Shown here one piece after another: positions 36,699-45,697 of a DNA stretch of 64,000 bases. This DNA is from Alcaligenaceae bacterium. GTDB taxonomy: Bacteria > Pseudomonadota > Gammaproteobacteria > Burkholderiales > Burkholderiaceae_B. A model generated the notes under the pieces. The model did not search any database. It was not told the DNA's origin and saw only the letters and a list, made by a program, of their open reading frames with translations. Each line of letters starts with the position of its first letter. Position 1 is the stretch's first letter. Where the stretch lies: positions 1 to 64,000 of the forward strand of contig JACCES010000008.1 in assembly GCA_013416455.1 (NCBI GenBank), given 5' to 3'. Position numbers and translations under genes: made by a program.

Positions 36699-38264
36699 AT
36701 GAAGAAACTGACCGACTTCACTTCCTACGCAGATGCGCAGGCCCAGTGGCACCCCGACCGACTGTGGGATCTGTTCGACGGATCGCCCGATGGCCTGAAC
36801 ATCGCTCATGAATGCATAGACCGCCATGCGGTGGACGATCGCACCGCCATCATCGTGGTCCATGCGGATGGCACGGAAGAGCACCTCGCCTACCGCGAGA
36901 TTTCGCGCGACTCATCGCGTTTCGCCAATTTCCTGGTGGAACAGGGCATACAGCCCGGAGACCGGGTCGCCGTGATGCTCGAACCGTCCCGGGCCTTCTA
37001 CACGGCGCTGTTCGGGATCATCAAGACCGGCGCCATCGCCGTGCCGCTGTTCACGCTTTTCGGGCCGGACGGCATCCGCCTGCGGGTCGGCGACTGCACC
37101 CCGCGCATCCTGCTCACGCATGCCGACAAGGCCGCGCTCGCCCCGGACATGCCCGGCCTGCGCACCCTGGTCGTCGACACCGCCTTCATGGCGGCGCTCT
37201 CGCAGTACAGCGACGCCTTCACACCGCGCACCGCCGCCGGCGATCTGGCCATCTACCAGTACACGTCCGGCACGACGCGCGAACTGCCGGATGCCATCCG
37301 CCACACCCACAAGGCTCTGGTGACCCTCATGGTCGCCGCGCTGTACGGCACCGGGCTGCGCCCGGGCGACCGCTACTTCTGCCCGTCTTCTCCCGCATGG
37401 GGACACGGCCTGTGGCACGGCACCCTGGCCCCGCTCGCACTGGGCCTGACGATAGGCGCCTTTTCGGGCAAATACAGCGCCGCCCGCCTGGTCGAGGCGC
37501 TGAGCACCCACCGTTTCACCAACATGTCGGCGGCCGCCACGCACTACCGCATGATCCGCAACTGCCCCGAAGCCCGGCAATACAGCTATTGCATCGACAA
37601 GCTGTCCTTCACGGGCGAACCCATGGACAGCGCGACGGAAAGCTTTGTCGAAGAACTGTTCTCGACAGCCGCCTGCAGCATGTACGGCACGACCGAGATC
37701 GGCGTCATCCTGGTTTCGTATCCCGGCGCGGCCGACTTCCCCGTCAAGCCGGGTTCGCTGGGCAAGCCCATTCCGGGCGGCGTCGTCGAAGTCCAGGATG
37801 CCGAGGGCCGTCCTTGCCCGCCCGGCGTGGTCGGCGAAATGAAGGTGCTGCGGCGCGGCGAATGGATCGCCACCAAGGATCTGGGCCGCACGGACGAAGA
37901 CGGCTACTTCTACCACGCCGGCCGGGCCGACGACGTCATCATCTCCGCGGGCTGGACCATGAGCGCGGTGGAAATCGAGGACGCCATGCTCAAGCATCCC
38001 GACGTGCTCGAAGCCGCCGCCATCGGCGTGCCCGACGCCTTGCGGGGCCAGGTGGTCAAGGCCTTCGTCGTGGCCAGGCGGCCCGGCGACGACGCCCTGA
38101 AGCAGGAAATCCAGGACGCGGTGCGCTTCCGCCTCAGCCAGCACGAATACCCGCGCCATCTGGAATTCGTCGATGAACTGCCCAAAACCCCCGCCGGGAA
38201 GATCCACCGCAAGAAACTGCGCGAGCGGGAACTGCGGCTCATGAACCCCGCGCCCACGCCCTGA
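36699..38264 (+). CDS. AMP-forming acyl-CoA ligase
   Basis: This 521-residue adenylate-forming enzyme activates a carboxylic acid to its CoA thioester. The ATP-binding motif is YTSGTTRELPDAIRHTH and is followed by SMYGTTEIG, the GRADDVIISAGWTMSAVEIED hinge and the C-terminal catalytic lysine in KTPAGKIHRKKLRE. It resembles the acetyl/medium-chain and benzoate-CoA ligase-like group, but the substrate is not clear. I start at ATG 36699; an in-frame TTG at 36666 overlaps the -10 element. It heads a cluster with MaoC, a CoA-transferase and two receptors. Confidence 0.88.
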   Translation: MKKLTDFTSYADAQAQWHPDRLWDLFDGSPDGLNIAHECIDRHAVDDRTAIIVVHADGTEEHLAYREISRDSSRFANFLVEQGIQPGDRVAVMLEPSRAFYTALFGIIKTGAIAVPLFTLFGPDGIRLRVGDCTPRILLTHADKAALAPDMPGLRTLVVDTAFMAALSQYSDAFTPRTAAGDLAIYQYTSGTTRELPDAIRHTHKALVTLMVAALYGTGLRPGDRYFCPSSPAWGHGLWHGTLAPLALGLTIGAFSGKYSAARLVEALSTHRFTNMSAAATHYRMIRNCPEARQYSYCIDKLSFTGEPMDSATESFVEELFSTAACSMYGTTEIGVILVSYPGAADFPVKPGSLGKPIPGGVVEVQDAEGRPCPPGVVGEMKVLRRGEWIATKDLGRTDEDGYFYHAGRADDVIISAGWTMSAVEIEDAMLKHPDVLEAAAIGVPDALRGQVVKAFVVARRPGDDALKQEIQDAVRFRLSQHEYPRHLEFVDELPKTPAGKIHRKKLRERELRLMNPAPTP

Positions 38265-38372
38265 GAGATCCCCCCCCCGGATGCCAAGCCGCGGCGCGGC
38301 CCGCAAGCCGCAACGGCAAGACCGGGCCCAGTCTTACGGAACCATCACAGCAAACCGCAACGAGGAAACGAC

Positions 38373-39515
38373 ATGAACATGCCCACTGAAGCCCGCTCAT
38401 TCCCCAGGATCACCGACAAGGACCTCGACGCCCTGAGCCGGCGTATCGGACTGAAGATCGAAAACACCGTCGAACCCTGGTGCTACGAAGCCACCCGCGA
38501 CAATATCCGCCACTATGCCCACGGCATCGGCGACGACAACCCGCTGTGGTGCGACCCCGCCTACGCCGCCGGCACCCGCCATGGCGGCATCATCGCCCTG
38601 CCCAGCTTCCTGTTCGCCACCAGCCGTATCGTCTCGGGCTATGTGGGCGGGCTGCCCGGCGTGCACGCCATGTGGTCGGGCGCCGACTGGACATGGCACA
38701 GACCCGTGCGCCGCAACGACGTCATTGAAACGCAAGCCTATCTGAAAGAGCTCATCCCCCACGAAACCCGCTTCGCCGGCCGCGCCATCCAGCAGATCTA
38801 CCACGTCGACTTCTTCAACCAGGAAGGCGACAAGGTCGCCGAAGCCGACAGCTGGTGCTTCCGCACGGAACGCGACCATGCCCGCGAGAAAGGAACCAAG
38901 TATGCGGAAGCGCGCAGCCGCGGCCCGCGCCGCTATACCGACGAAGAACTGCGCGCGGCCTACGAACTCTATGCCCGGGAAGAAGTCCGCGGCGCCACGC
39001 CGCGCTACTGGGAGGACGTGCGGGAAGGCGAGGAACTGCCCGTCATGTTCAAGGGCCCCATGACCGTCACCGGCTTCATTGCCTACGCCCAGGGCTGGGG
39101 CGGCCTCTACATCCGCGCGAACAAGCTGGCGTGGCAGCTCATCGACGCCCACCCCGGCGTCGGCATCAAGAACCGCTACGGCATCCCCGACGTACCCGAG
39201 CGCGTGCACTGGGAAGAAGACTTCGCCCTGGAAGTGGGCGCCCCGGGCGCCTACGACTACGGCCCTGAGCGCAATTCCTGGCTCACCCACCATCTCACCA
39301 ACTGGATGGGCGACGACGGCTTCCTGCGCAAGTCGTACTGCAAGGTGCGCCGGCACAACCCGGAGGGCGACATGCTGTTCATCAAGGGCAAGGTCACCCG
39401 TAAATATGTGGAAGATGGCCGCCATCTGGTGGAAATCGAGCAGGAAGGCCGCAACCAGGACGACGAACTGTCGGTCGTCGGCACCGGGGTCGTCGAACTG
39501 CCCAGCCGCGCCTGA
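38373..39515 (+). CDS. MaoC-type double-hotdog dehydratase
   Basis: This 380-residue protein has an N-terminal FAS1-like MaoC domain (VEPWCYEATRDNIRHYAHGIGDDNPLWCD, about 30-58) and a second hotdog-like half from about residue 215 (GPMTVTGFIAYAQGWG). MaoC enzymes hydrate enoyl-CoA or dehydrate 3-hydroxyacyl-CoA. GAGGAA precedes the ATG. Placed between a CoA ligase and a CoA-transferase, it probably acts on the activated substrate of this cluster. Confidence 0.83.
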   Translation: MNMPTEARSFPRITDKDLDALSRRIGLKIENTVEPWCYEATRDNIRHYAHGIGDDNPLWCDPAYAAGTRHGGIIALPSFLFATSRIVSGYVGGLPGVHAMWSGADWTWHRPVRRNDVIETQAYLKELIPHETRFAGRAIQQIYHVDFFNQEGDKVAEADSWCFRTERDHAREKGTKYAEARSRGPRRYTDEELRAAYELYAREEVRGATPRYWEDVREGEELPVMFKGPMTVTGFIAYAQGWGGLYIRANKLAWQLIDAHPGVGIKNRYGIPDVPERVHWEEDFALEVGAPGAYDYGPERNSWLTHHLTNWMGDDGFLRKSYCKVRRHNPEGDMLFIKGKVTRKYVEDGRHLVEIEQEGRNQDDELSVVGTGVVELPSRA

Positions 39516-39548
39516 TTCCGCCGGAACACCAAGGCGCCCCCCCATCAT

Positions 39549-39575
39549 CATGCCGCCCCGCCGGGCGGCGGCATG
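39549..39575 (+). other. Intercistronic hairpin before the CoA-transferase
   Basis: A 9-bp perfect stem CATGCCGCC/GGCGGCATG with a nine-base loop lies in the 105-base gap between the MaoC and CoA-transferase genes. It has no T-run and may be an mRNA-stability element. Confidence 0.35.
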
Positions 39576-39620
39576 AACCCAGAATGAATGCGCTACGCGC
39601 ATCGCGGTGGAGAGACGAAC

Positions 39621-40826
39621 ATGTTTCCGGAATCACGACACACTGGAGAACCCATCTGGCGGCACAGGCCTGACGCAACGGGCGCCCTGGCGGGCGTTCG
39701 CATCGTGGATCTGAGCAGAGTGCTCGCAGGCCCCTTGTGCACCCAGATGCTGGCCGATCACGGCGCCGATGTCATCAAGATCGAGCCCCCCTTCGGGGAC
39801 GAAACCCGCCAATTGGGCCCGCCGTTCGACGAGGAAGGCGTTGCCGCCTATTTCAACGCCGTCAATCGCGGCAAGCGGGCCTTGTCCCTGAATCTGGCGG
39901 CGCCCGAAGACAGGCGGGCCCTGCTTGTCCTGCTGGAAGAAGCCGACGTACTGATAGAGAACTTCCTGCCCGGCACCATGGAAAAATGGCAGCTGGGCTA
40001 TGAAAGCGTGCTGGCGCCGCGTTTTCCACGCCTGATCCATTGCAGCATCAGCGGCTTCGGCGACAGCGGCCCCTGCGGCGGGCAGCCCGGCTACGACGCC
40101 GTGCTGCAGGCCATGTGCGGCCTGATGAGCATCAACGGCACGCCGCAATCAGGCCCCACACGCATCGGCATCCCCATCGTCGACCACCTCACCGGCTATG
40201 CCGCGATGAACGGCATCATCATGGCGCTGTACCACCGCGAACGCACGGGGCGGGCGCAGCGCGTCGAAACCACCCTGTTCGACACCGCGCTGAGCCTGCT
40301 GGTCCCGCACGCCGCCAACTGGATGCAATCCGGCAAGACCCCGCAACTGCTGGGCAGCGCCCATCCGAACATCGCGCCCTATGACAGCTTCCAGGCCAAG
40401 GACGGCGCCGTCTTCCTGGGGATACTGAACGACGCGCAATTCGCAAAATTCTGCGCATGCATCGACCGCCCCGCCCTGGCCAGCGACGCACGCTTCAAAT
40501 CCAACGCCGCAAGACTGGTCCATAGGGATGCACTGCGCACCGAGATAGAAGCGGCGTTCGCCGGTCGCGAGAAGGCCGGACTCTGCCAGCGGCTGATGGA
40601 TGAAGGCATCCCCGCCGCTCCGGTCAATACCGTCCCGGAAGCGCTCAACCATCCTCATGCGCGGCATCGCGGCATGCTGGTCGAGCGACCCGGCTATCGC
40701 GGCCTGGGTGTACCGATCCGGCTGCACGGCAGCCCGGGCGAACCGGGAAACAACCCGCCGCGTTTCAATCAGAACAACGAGATCAAGAAGTCGGCTCTAC
40801 GACCGGAAGGGGAGCGGCAACCCTGA
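39621..40826 (+). CDS. CaiB/BaiF family CoA-transferase (class III)
   Basis: This 401-residue class III CoA-transferase moves CoA between acids through an aspartyl thioester. It has the family opening LAGVRIVDLSRVLAGPLCTQMLADHGADVIKIEPPFGDETR, a GYDAVLQAMCGLMSINGTP segment containing the likely catalytic Asp, and the C-terminal EGIPAAPVNTVPEALNHPHARHRGM. ATG 39621 follows GGTGGAGAG. In this cluster it may re-use CoA from a product to activate the incoming acid. Confidence 0.92.
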   Translation: MFPESRHTGEPIWRHRPDATGALAGVRIVDLSRVLAGPLCTQMLADHGADVIKIEPPFGDETRQLGPPFDEEGVAAYFNAVNRGKRALSLNLAAPEDRRALLVLLEEADVLIENFLPGTMEKWQLGYESVLAPRFPRLIHCSISGFGDSGPCGGQPGYDAVLQAMCGLMSINGTPQSGPTRIGIPIVDHLTGYAAMNGIIMALYHRERTGRAQRVETTLFDTALSLLVPHAANWMQSGKTPQLLGSAHPNIAPYDSFQAKDGAVFLGILNDAQFAKFCACIDRPALASDARFKSNAARLVHRDALRTEIEAAFAGREKAGLCQRLMDEGIPAAPVNTVPEALNHPHARHRGMLVERPGYRGLGVPIRLHGSPGEPGNNPPRFNQNNEIKKSALRPEGERQP

Positions 40827-40880
40827 ACAACGAGTACCGGCTTCCTCCACATTGCAGTCAACCACCAAGGAGACCCACCC

Positions 40881-41867
40881 ATGAACCTCTTGAAAACGCT
40901 TGTCACCACGGCCGCGCTCGGCCTGCTCGGTATTGCACCAGCACACGCGGACACTCAGGCGCAGGCATGGCCGTCAAAGCCGGTCACCGTTATCGTCCCT
41001 CTTCCTCCCGGGGGCCCTGTCGATGCGGTCACACGGGAATTCGCCCGTCACCTGAGCGATGAAATCAAGCAGACGGTGGTGGTGGAGAACGTCGCCGGCG
41101 CATACGGCCAAATCGGCCTGAGCCGTCTCAACCGTTCCACACCCGACGGATACACCATTGGAGTCGCCGCATCCGGCATGATGGTATTCACCCCGCTGCT
41201 CGAAGCACAGCTGCCCTATGACACTATCGACGGATTCACGCCGCTGAGCTTGATGCTGGAATATGCCAACGTACTTGTCGCGCATCCCAGCGTACCGGCA
41301 ACGTCCGTTTCCGAGCTTGCGACGTACGCAAAAGAGAACCCGGGGAAAATCTCGTATGCCTCTTCCGGTTTCGGGTCGAGCAATCACCTTTCGGGGGAAC
41401 TGCTCGCTCAACAAACCGGCACCTCGATGCTGCATGTCCCCTACAAGGGAACCGCGCCGGGCAGAACCGATGCGATCGCGGGCCACGTCAGCATCATGTT
41501 CGACGTCGTTTCTTCGGCCATGCCATATATCGAATCCGGCCAGTTGAAAGCCCTCGCAACCACAAGCAAAACCCGCAACAGTGCGTTGCCCGACGTTCCC
41601 ACCGTATCAGAAACACTTCAAGACTTCGAGGTAACCGGCTGGTTTGCGATTTTCGGCCCGCCGAATTTGTCGGAGCCCATATCCCAACCCCTCGGCGCCG
41701 CTGTTTCGAAGGCACTGCAGAAAAAAGAATTTATCGATTTTCTGCAGCAGACTGGTTACGAATCCACGGTTTCCAGCCCTGAAGGGCTGCTGGACCGCAT
41801 TCGCCAGGATCTCGAATACTGGAAACCCGTCGTCGACAGCGTCAAGGTTTCCGGCAAGAGCAATTAA
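40881..41867 (+). CDS. Bug-family tripartite tricarboxylate transporter receptor
   Basis: This 328-residue periplasmic receptor has a signal peptide ending near AHA|DTQA and the Bug motifs WPSKPVTVIVPLPPGGPVDAVTREFARHL and HVPYKGTAPGRTDAIAGHV. AAGGAG lies before the ATG. Its DNA is somewhat less GC-rich than its neighbours. A second receptor follows in tandem; no TctAB is nearby. Confidence 0.93.
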   Translation: MNLLKTLVTTAALGLLGIAPAHADTQAQAWPSKPVTVIVPLPPGGPVDAVTREFARHLSDEIKQTVVVENVAGAYGQIGLSRLNRSTPDGYTIGVAASGMMVFTPLLEAQLPYDTIDGFTPLSLMLEYANVLVAHPSVPATSVSELATYAKENPGKISYASSGFGSSNHLSGELLAQQTGTSMLHVPYKGTAPGRTDAIAGHVSIMFDVVSSAMPYIESGQLKALATTSKTRNSALPDVPTVSETLQDFEVTGWFAIFGPPNLSEPISQPLGAAVSKALQKKEFIDFLQQTGYESTVSSPEGLLDRIRQDLEYWKPVVDSVKVSGKSN

Positions 41868-41987
41868 TCGCCGTCACCCCCTCGGGGACGCCCGCCAGAA
41901 CACGCATTACCCACAAACCGGACCCGGCGCACCACTCCGTTCCGGCCCGCAGCAGCATCGATCCCACACACAAAAGGAGACAAACCG

Positions 41988-42950
41988 ATGCGTACCAGCT
42001 TGAAAACCCTCGCCCTCGCAACGGCAGCGCTGTTCATTTCCGGCGCCGCGGCGGCGGCCTACCCCGAGAAACCCGTGCGTATCATCGTCGCCTACCAGGC
42101 GGGACAAGGCACGGACATCGCCACCCGGTATTTCGCCGACCATCTGACCAAGGCCCTGGGCCAGACTGTCTACGTAGAGAACATCGGCGGTGCCGGCGGC
42201 GTCATCGGCACGCAGGCCGCGGCCCGCGCGGCCGGCGACGGCTATACCTTCACCATGGGCACCAACGCCACGCACGTGCTCAATGAATACATGTATTCGT
42301 CCATGGGTTTCGATCCGGAACAGGATTTCGAACCGGTCATCCTCGCGGGCACGCTGCCGATGGCCATCGTCACCAAGCCCGACACACCCTTCAAATCCGT
42401 CCAGGACATCATCGCCGCCGCAAAGGCCGGCACGCCGAGCACGGATATCGCCACCCCCAGCACCAGCGCCCGCCTGGTGTTCGAACTGCTGAAGGAACAG
42501 AGCGGCGCGCCGCTGTTCATGATTCCCTACAAGGGATCCTCCATGGCAATGAGCAACGTCATCGGCGGGCAGGTTCCCCTTTCCATCGACACCATCACCG
42601 CCAGCCGGCCGCAGGTGGACGGCAACAATCTGCGCGCCATCGCGGTGACCAGCGGCAAGCCGACGGAGCTGCTCCCCGGCGTGCCGCCGGTCGCCGAACA
42701 GGGGCTGCCCGGCTTCGAGGTCATCGCCTGGAATGCGCTGTACGCGCCCAAGGGCACGCCCGCCGACGTCATCGCCAAAATCAATCTCGAACTTCAGGCC
42801 TTTCTTTCCATGCCTGAAACCCGGGCCAGGCTGCACTCCATGGGGTACGAGCCCGGCGGCGGCACACCCGGCGACCTGGCCGCCTTCGCCAGGGCGGAAC
42901 GCGAAAAATGGCGCCCCATCATCGAGAAGGCCGGCATCAAGGCGAACTGA
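41988..42950 (+). CDS. Bug-family tripartite tricarboxylate transporter receptor
   Basis: This 320-residue receptor has a signal peptide ending near AAA|AYPEKP and the motif PVRIIVAYQAGQGTDIATRYFADHL, in which the usual Pro-Gly-Gly loop is Gln-Ala-Gly-Gln, so the ligand pocket may differ from the neighbour. FMIPYKGSSMAMSNVIGGQV is the second-domain signature. AAGGAG precedes the ATG. Confidence 0.93.
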   Translation: MRTSLKTLALATAALFISGAAAAAYPEKPVRIIVAYQAGQGTDIATRYFADHLTKALGQTVYVENIGGAGGVIGTQAAARAAGDGYTFTMGTNATHVLNEYMYSSMGFDPEQDFEPVILAGTLPMAIVTKPDTPFKSVQDIIAAAKAGTPSTDIATPSTSARLVFELLKEQSGAPLFMIPYKGSSMAMSNVIGGQVPLSIDTITASRPQVDGNNLRAIAVTSGKPTELLPGVPPVAEQGLPGFEVIAWNALYAPKGTPADVIAKINLELQAFLSMPETRARLHSMGYEPGGGTPGDLAAFARAEREKWRPIIEKAGIKAN

Positions 42951-43006
42951 GCCCGCGTCCGGCCCGCTTCATCCGTATTGCATTGCTAGAATGGGAGGAA
43001 CCCGCC

Positions 43007-43891
43007 ATGCCATGGCGCAACCTAGCCGCACTGCACGGGCTGCCGCATCCCGGCCAGCCGGGCGGCATCCGCCACACCCCGTCCACCCCCATGACCGCAA
43101 TACCGAAGCCATCGCCGAAGCCCAAAGCAGAACCGCGCATCCGGCCCGTGCCCGCTGTTTCACGCGCCGTCGCCATCCTGCGGCTGCTGGGCCGGATGCG
43201 CGAACCCATGAACGTGAAGTCGATCGCCGACGAGCTGGGCCTGGTGCCCAGCACCTGCCTGCACATCATGCGGGCGCTCGTGGCGGAACGGCTGGTGAGC
43301 TTCGACCCGGCTTCCAAGCGCTACAAGCTGGGCGCGGGCATGCTGGCGCTGGCCCGCGGCGTCCTGGCGACCGACTCCTTCGCCCAGTCGGCCCAACCCA
43401 TCCTCGACGCCATCGCCGCAAAATGGAGGGTCACCGCCATCGGCGTCGAAGTGGTGGACCTGCACCACATCGTCGTCACCGCGCTGGCCAATTCCCAGCT
43501 TCCCTTCCGCCTGCATGTGGACGTCGGCAGCCGCTTTCCGGCTCTCATCAGCGCCACCGGCCGTCTCGTGGCGGCCTTCGGCGGCCATTCCGAAGAGGCC
43601 CTGCGCGCCAGATTCGATTCGCTGCGCTGGCAGACGCCGCTGCGCTTCGACGACTGGCTGAAGGAAGCCGAGCGGGCACGCCAGGACGGCCACAGCATGG
43701 ACAAGAGCAATTACATAGGCGGCATCACGCTCATTGCCGTGCCGGTGCTCAATGCCCACCAGCACATCACCCACACCATCGTCGTCGCCACCATCAACGA
43801 TCAGCTTTCGCCGCAGGACACCGAGGCCCTGATCCAGGAACTCAAAGCCCACGCCCGGCGGCTCTCGCATCAACTGTTTTCACTGGAGTAG
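43007..43891 (+). CDS. IclR-family transcriptional regulator
   Basis: This 294-residue regulator has a Pro-rich N-terminal tail, an HTH domain (VAILRLLGRMREPMNVKSIADELGLVPSTCLHIMRAL, from about residue 55) and an IclR effector domain. I start at ATG 43007 because GGGAGGA precedes it at normal distance; ATG 43091 would remove the tail only. It lies at the end of the ligase/MaoC/CoA-transferase/Bug cluster and is the likely local regulator. Confidence 0.87.
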   Translation: MPWRNLAALHGLPHPGQPGGIRHTPSTPMTAIPKPSPKPKAEPRIRPVPAVSRAVAILRLLGRMREPMNVKSIADELGLVPSTCLHIMRALVAERLVSFDPASKRYKLGAGMLALARGVLATDSFAQSAQPILDAIAAKWRVTAIGVEVVDLHHIVVTALANSQLPFRLHVDVGSRFPALISATGRLVAAFGGHSEEALRARFDSLRWQTPLRFDDWLKEAERARQDGHSMDKSNYIGGITLIAVPVLNAHQHITHTIVVATINDQLSPQDTEALIQELKAHARRLSHQLFSLE

Positions 43892-43896
43892 CGCTC

Positions 43897-44352
43897 GTGA
43901 ACGACACGGAACAGATCCCCGGCGAGCCGCTCGCCGATTCATCCTCCCAGGGCTGGCGGGAACACCATCCGCGCGGCCTGATGGGCACGATCGGCCCCCT
44001 GCTGAGCCGCCAGGAGGAACAGGGCAGGGCGTTCGCGTTCCAGATCGACGAAAGACACCTGAACCTGGTCGGCGTGGTGCACGGCGGAACGGTGACCGCG
44101 CTCGTGGACCAGGCGATCAGTACGGTAGCCTGGGAGCACAACGGCCGCAGCCCCTGCCTGACCGTGCAGCTGAACATGACCTTTCTGCGGGCGACGTCCC
44201 CCGGCGAAACCCTGGTCGCCCGGGGCAGGGTCACCCACCAGACCGGCTCCATGCTCTTCCTGGAAGGCGAGGTGCGTGCGGGCGACGCCCTGGTGGCAAC
44301 GGCGCAGGCCATCATGAAACGGGTGTCTCCGGAGCGCCTGCCCAAAGACTGA
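43897..44352 (+). CDS. PaaI-type hotdog thioesterase
   Basis: This 151-residue hotdog protein has the PaaI thioesterase signature NLVGVVHGGTVTALVDQAISTVA, with the catalytic Asp in LVDQA, and GETLVARGRVTHQTGSMLFLEGEV. It hydrolyses acyl-CoA. It starts at GTG 43897 with GGAG eight bases upstream and only five bases after the iclR stop, so the two genes are co-transcribed. It could release CoA from dead-end intermediates of the cluster. Confidence 0.85.
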   Translation: MNDTEQIPGEPLADSSSQGWREHHPRGLMGTIGPLLSRQEEQGRAFAFQIDERHLNLVGVVHGGTVTALVDQAISTVAWEHNGRSPCLTVQLNMTFLRATSPGETLVARGRVTHQTGSMLFLEGEVRAGDALVATAQAIMKRVSPERLPKD

Positions 44353-44446
44353 GGCCGCGCCCGCCGGGGCCGGCAAAGCGGCCCGGCAGGCGCGCGGGAA
44401 ACCGGCTTCGGGTCCGGTTCCGGCCTCCGGCCGAGAGAAAACCCGA

Positions 44447-44474
44447 ATATTGACGTTTACGTAAACGTCAATAT
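44447..44474. promoter_or_regulatory. 28-bp perfect palindrome, LiuR operator at liuA
   Basis: Bases 44447-44474 are identical to their own reverse complement. The centre holds three ACGT units spaced by two bases (ACGTTTACGTAAACGT), so two overlapping copies of the ACGT-N2-ACGT core seen at liuR are present. It covers the whole liuA promoter. Confidence 0.85.
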
Positions 44475-44477
44475 AAT
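44450..44477 (+). promoter_or_regulatory. liuA promoter
   Basis: TTGACG (44450-44455), a 16-base spacer and a perfect TATAAT (44472-44477) lie 28 bases before liuA. Both hexamers are embedded in or abut the palindrome, which suggests repression by a bound regulator. Confidence 0.75.
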
Positions 44478-44504
44478 ATTTGTTCGCAAAATGGAGACAA
44501 GCAC

Positions 44505-45683
44505 ATGAATCTTCCCGGCCTCAACTTCGACCTCGGCTCCGACGTTGACATGCTGCGCGACGCCGTGCGCGAATTCGCCCAGGCGGAAATCGCGCCCCGC
44601 GCAGCCGAAATCGATTCCAGCGATCAGTTCCCCATGGACTTGTGGCGCAAGTTCGGCGATCTGGGCGTGCTGGGCATTACAGTGGGTGAAGAATACGGGG
44701 GCACCAGCATGGGCTATGTCGCCCACATGGTGGCCATGGAAGAAATCTCGCGCGCCAGCGCGTCGGTGGGCCTGTCCTATGGCGCCCACTCCAATCTCTG
44801 TGTGAACCAGATCCACCGCAACGGCACCGAAGAACAGAAGCGCCGCTATCTTCCCGGCCTCATCAGCGGCGAACATGTCGGCGCGCTGGCCATGAGCGAA
44901 ACCGGCGCCGGCTCCGACGTCGTCAGCATGAAGCTGAGGGCCGAAAAGAAAGGCGACCGCTATATTCTGAACGGCAGCAAAATGTGGATCACCAACGGGC
45001 CCGACGCGGACACCCTGGTGGTCTATGCCAAGACCGACCCGGAAGCCCACCAGCGCGGCATCACCGCCTTCCTCATCGAAAAAGGCTTCAAGGGGTTTTC
45101 CATCGCGCAAAAGCTCGACAAGCTCGGCATGCGCGGCAGCCATACCGGCGAACTGGTGTTCCAGGATTGCGAAGTCCCCGAAGAAAACGTGCTGGGCCAG
45201 GTCAACGGCGGCGTCAAGGTGCTGATGAGCGGGCTGGACTACGAACGCGCCGTGCTGGCCGCCGGCCCCCTGGGCATCATGCAGGCCGTCATGGACGTCG
45301 TCGTGCCCTACATCCATGACCGCAAGCAGTTCGGCCAGGCGATCGGCGAATTCCAGCTGATCCAGGGCAAGGTGGCCGATATGTACACCACCATGCAGGC
45401 CAGCCGCGCCCTGTGCTATGCCGTGGGCAAGAACCTCGATTCCCTGGGCAGCTCGCATGTGCGCGAAGTGCGCAAGGATTGCGCCGCGGTGATTCTTTAT
45501 TGCGCCGAAAACGCCACCCGCATGGCGGGCGACGGCGTCCAGATCCTGGGCGGCAACGGCTATATCAACGAATACCCCACCGGCCGCCTGTGGCGCGACG
45601 CCAAGCTGTACGAAATCGGCGCGGGCACCAGCGAGATCCGCCGCATGCTGATCGGCCGCGAGCTCTTCAACGAAACCCGCTGA
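44505..45683 (+). CDS. liuA: Isovaleryl-CoA dehydrogenase
   Basis: This 392-residue acyl-CoA dehydrogenase oxidises isovaleryl-CoA to 3-methylcrotonyl-CoA in leucine degradation. It has [20 protein letters not shown], the FAD-binding [18 protein letters not shown] and the catalytic Glu in [14 protein letters not shown], the position found in isovaleryl-CoA dehydrogenases. GGAG precedes the ATG. It heads the operon liuA-aceK-atoB-liuB-liuD. Confidence 0.95.
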   Translation: MNLPGLNFDLGSDVDMLRDAVREFAQAEIAPRAAEIDSSDQFPMDLWRKFGDLGVLGITVGEEYGGTSMGYVAHMVAMEEISRASASVGLSYGAHSNLCVNQIHRNGTEEQKRRYLPGLISGEHVGALAMSETGAGSDVVSMKLRAEKKGDRYILNGSKMWITNGPDADTLVVYAKTDPEAHQRGITAFLIEKGFKGFSIAQKLDKLGMRGSHTGELVFQDCEVPEENVLGQVNGGVKVLMSGLDYERAVLAAGPLGIMQAVMDVVVPYIHDRKQFGQAIGEFQLIQGKVADMYTTMQASRALCYAVGKNLDSLGSSHVREVRKDCAAVILYCAENATRMAGDGVQILGGNGYINEYPTGRLWRDAKLYEIGAGTSEIRRMLIGRELFNETR

Positions 45684-45697
45684 GGCGGAAACCGGGC

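Noticed and set aside
40881-41867. Horizontal transfer of the first Bug receptor because of lower GC
   Set aside because: The difference is mild, the operon context is continuous and no mobility genes or direct repeats flank it.
42733-44352. A 539-codon frame appearing to fuse a long N-terminus to the thioesterase
   Set aside because: Only the last 151 residues show the hotdog fold; the rest is out of frame with the Bug receptor and the IclR gene. The GTG at 43897 with a ribosome binding site gives the real gene.
45413-45697. Upstream extension of aceK into liuA
   Set aside because: The frame is open but lies within liuA; ATG 45698 with an AGGCGG-type ribosome binding site matches the family start.
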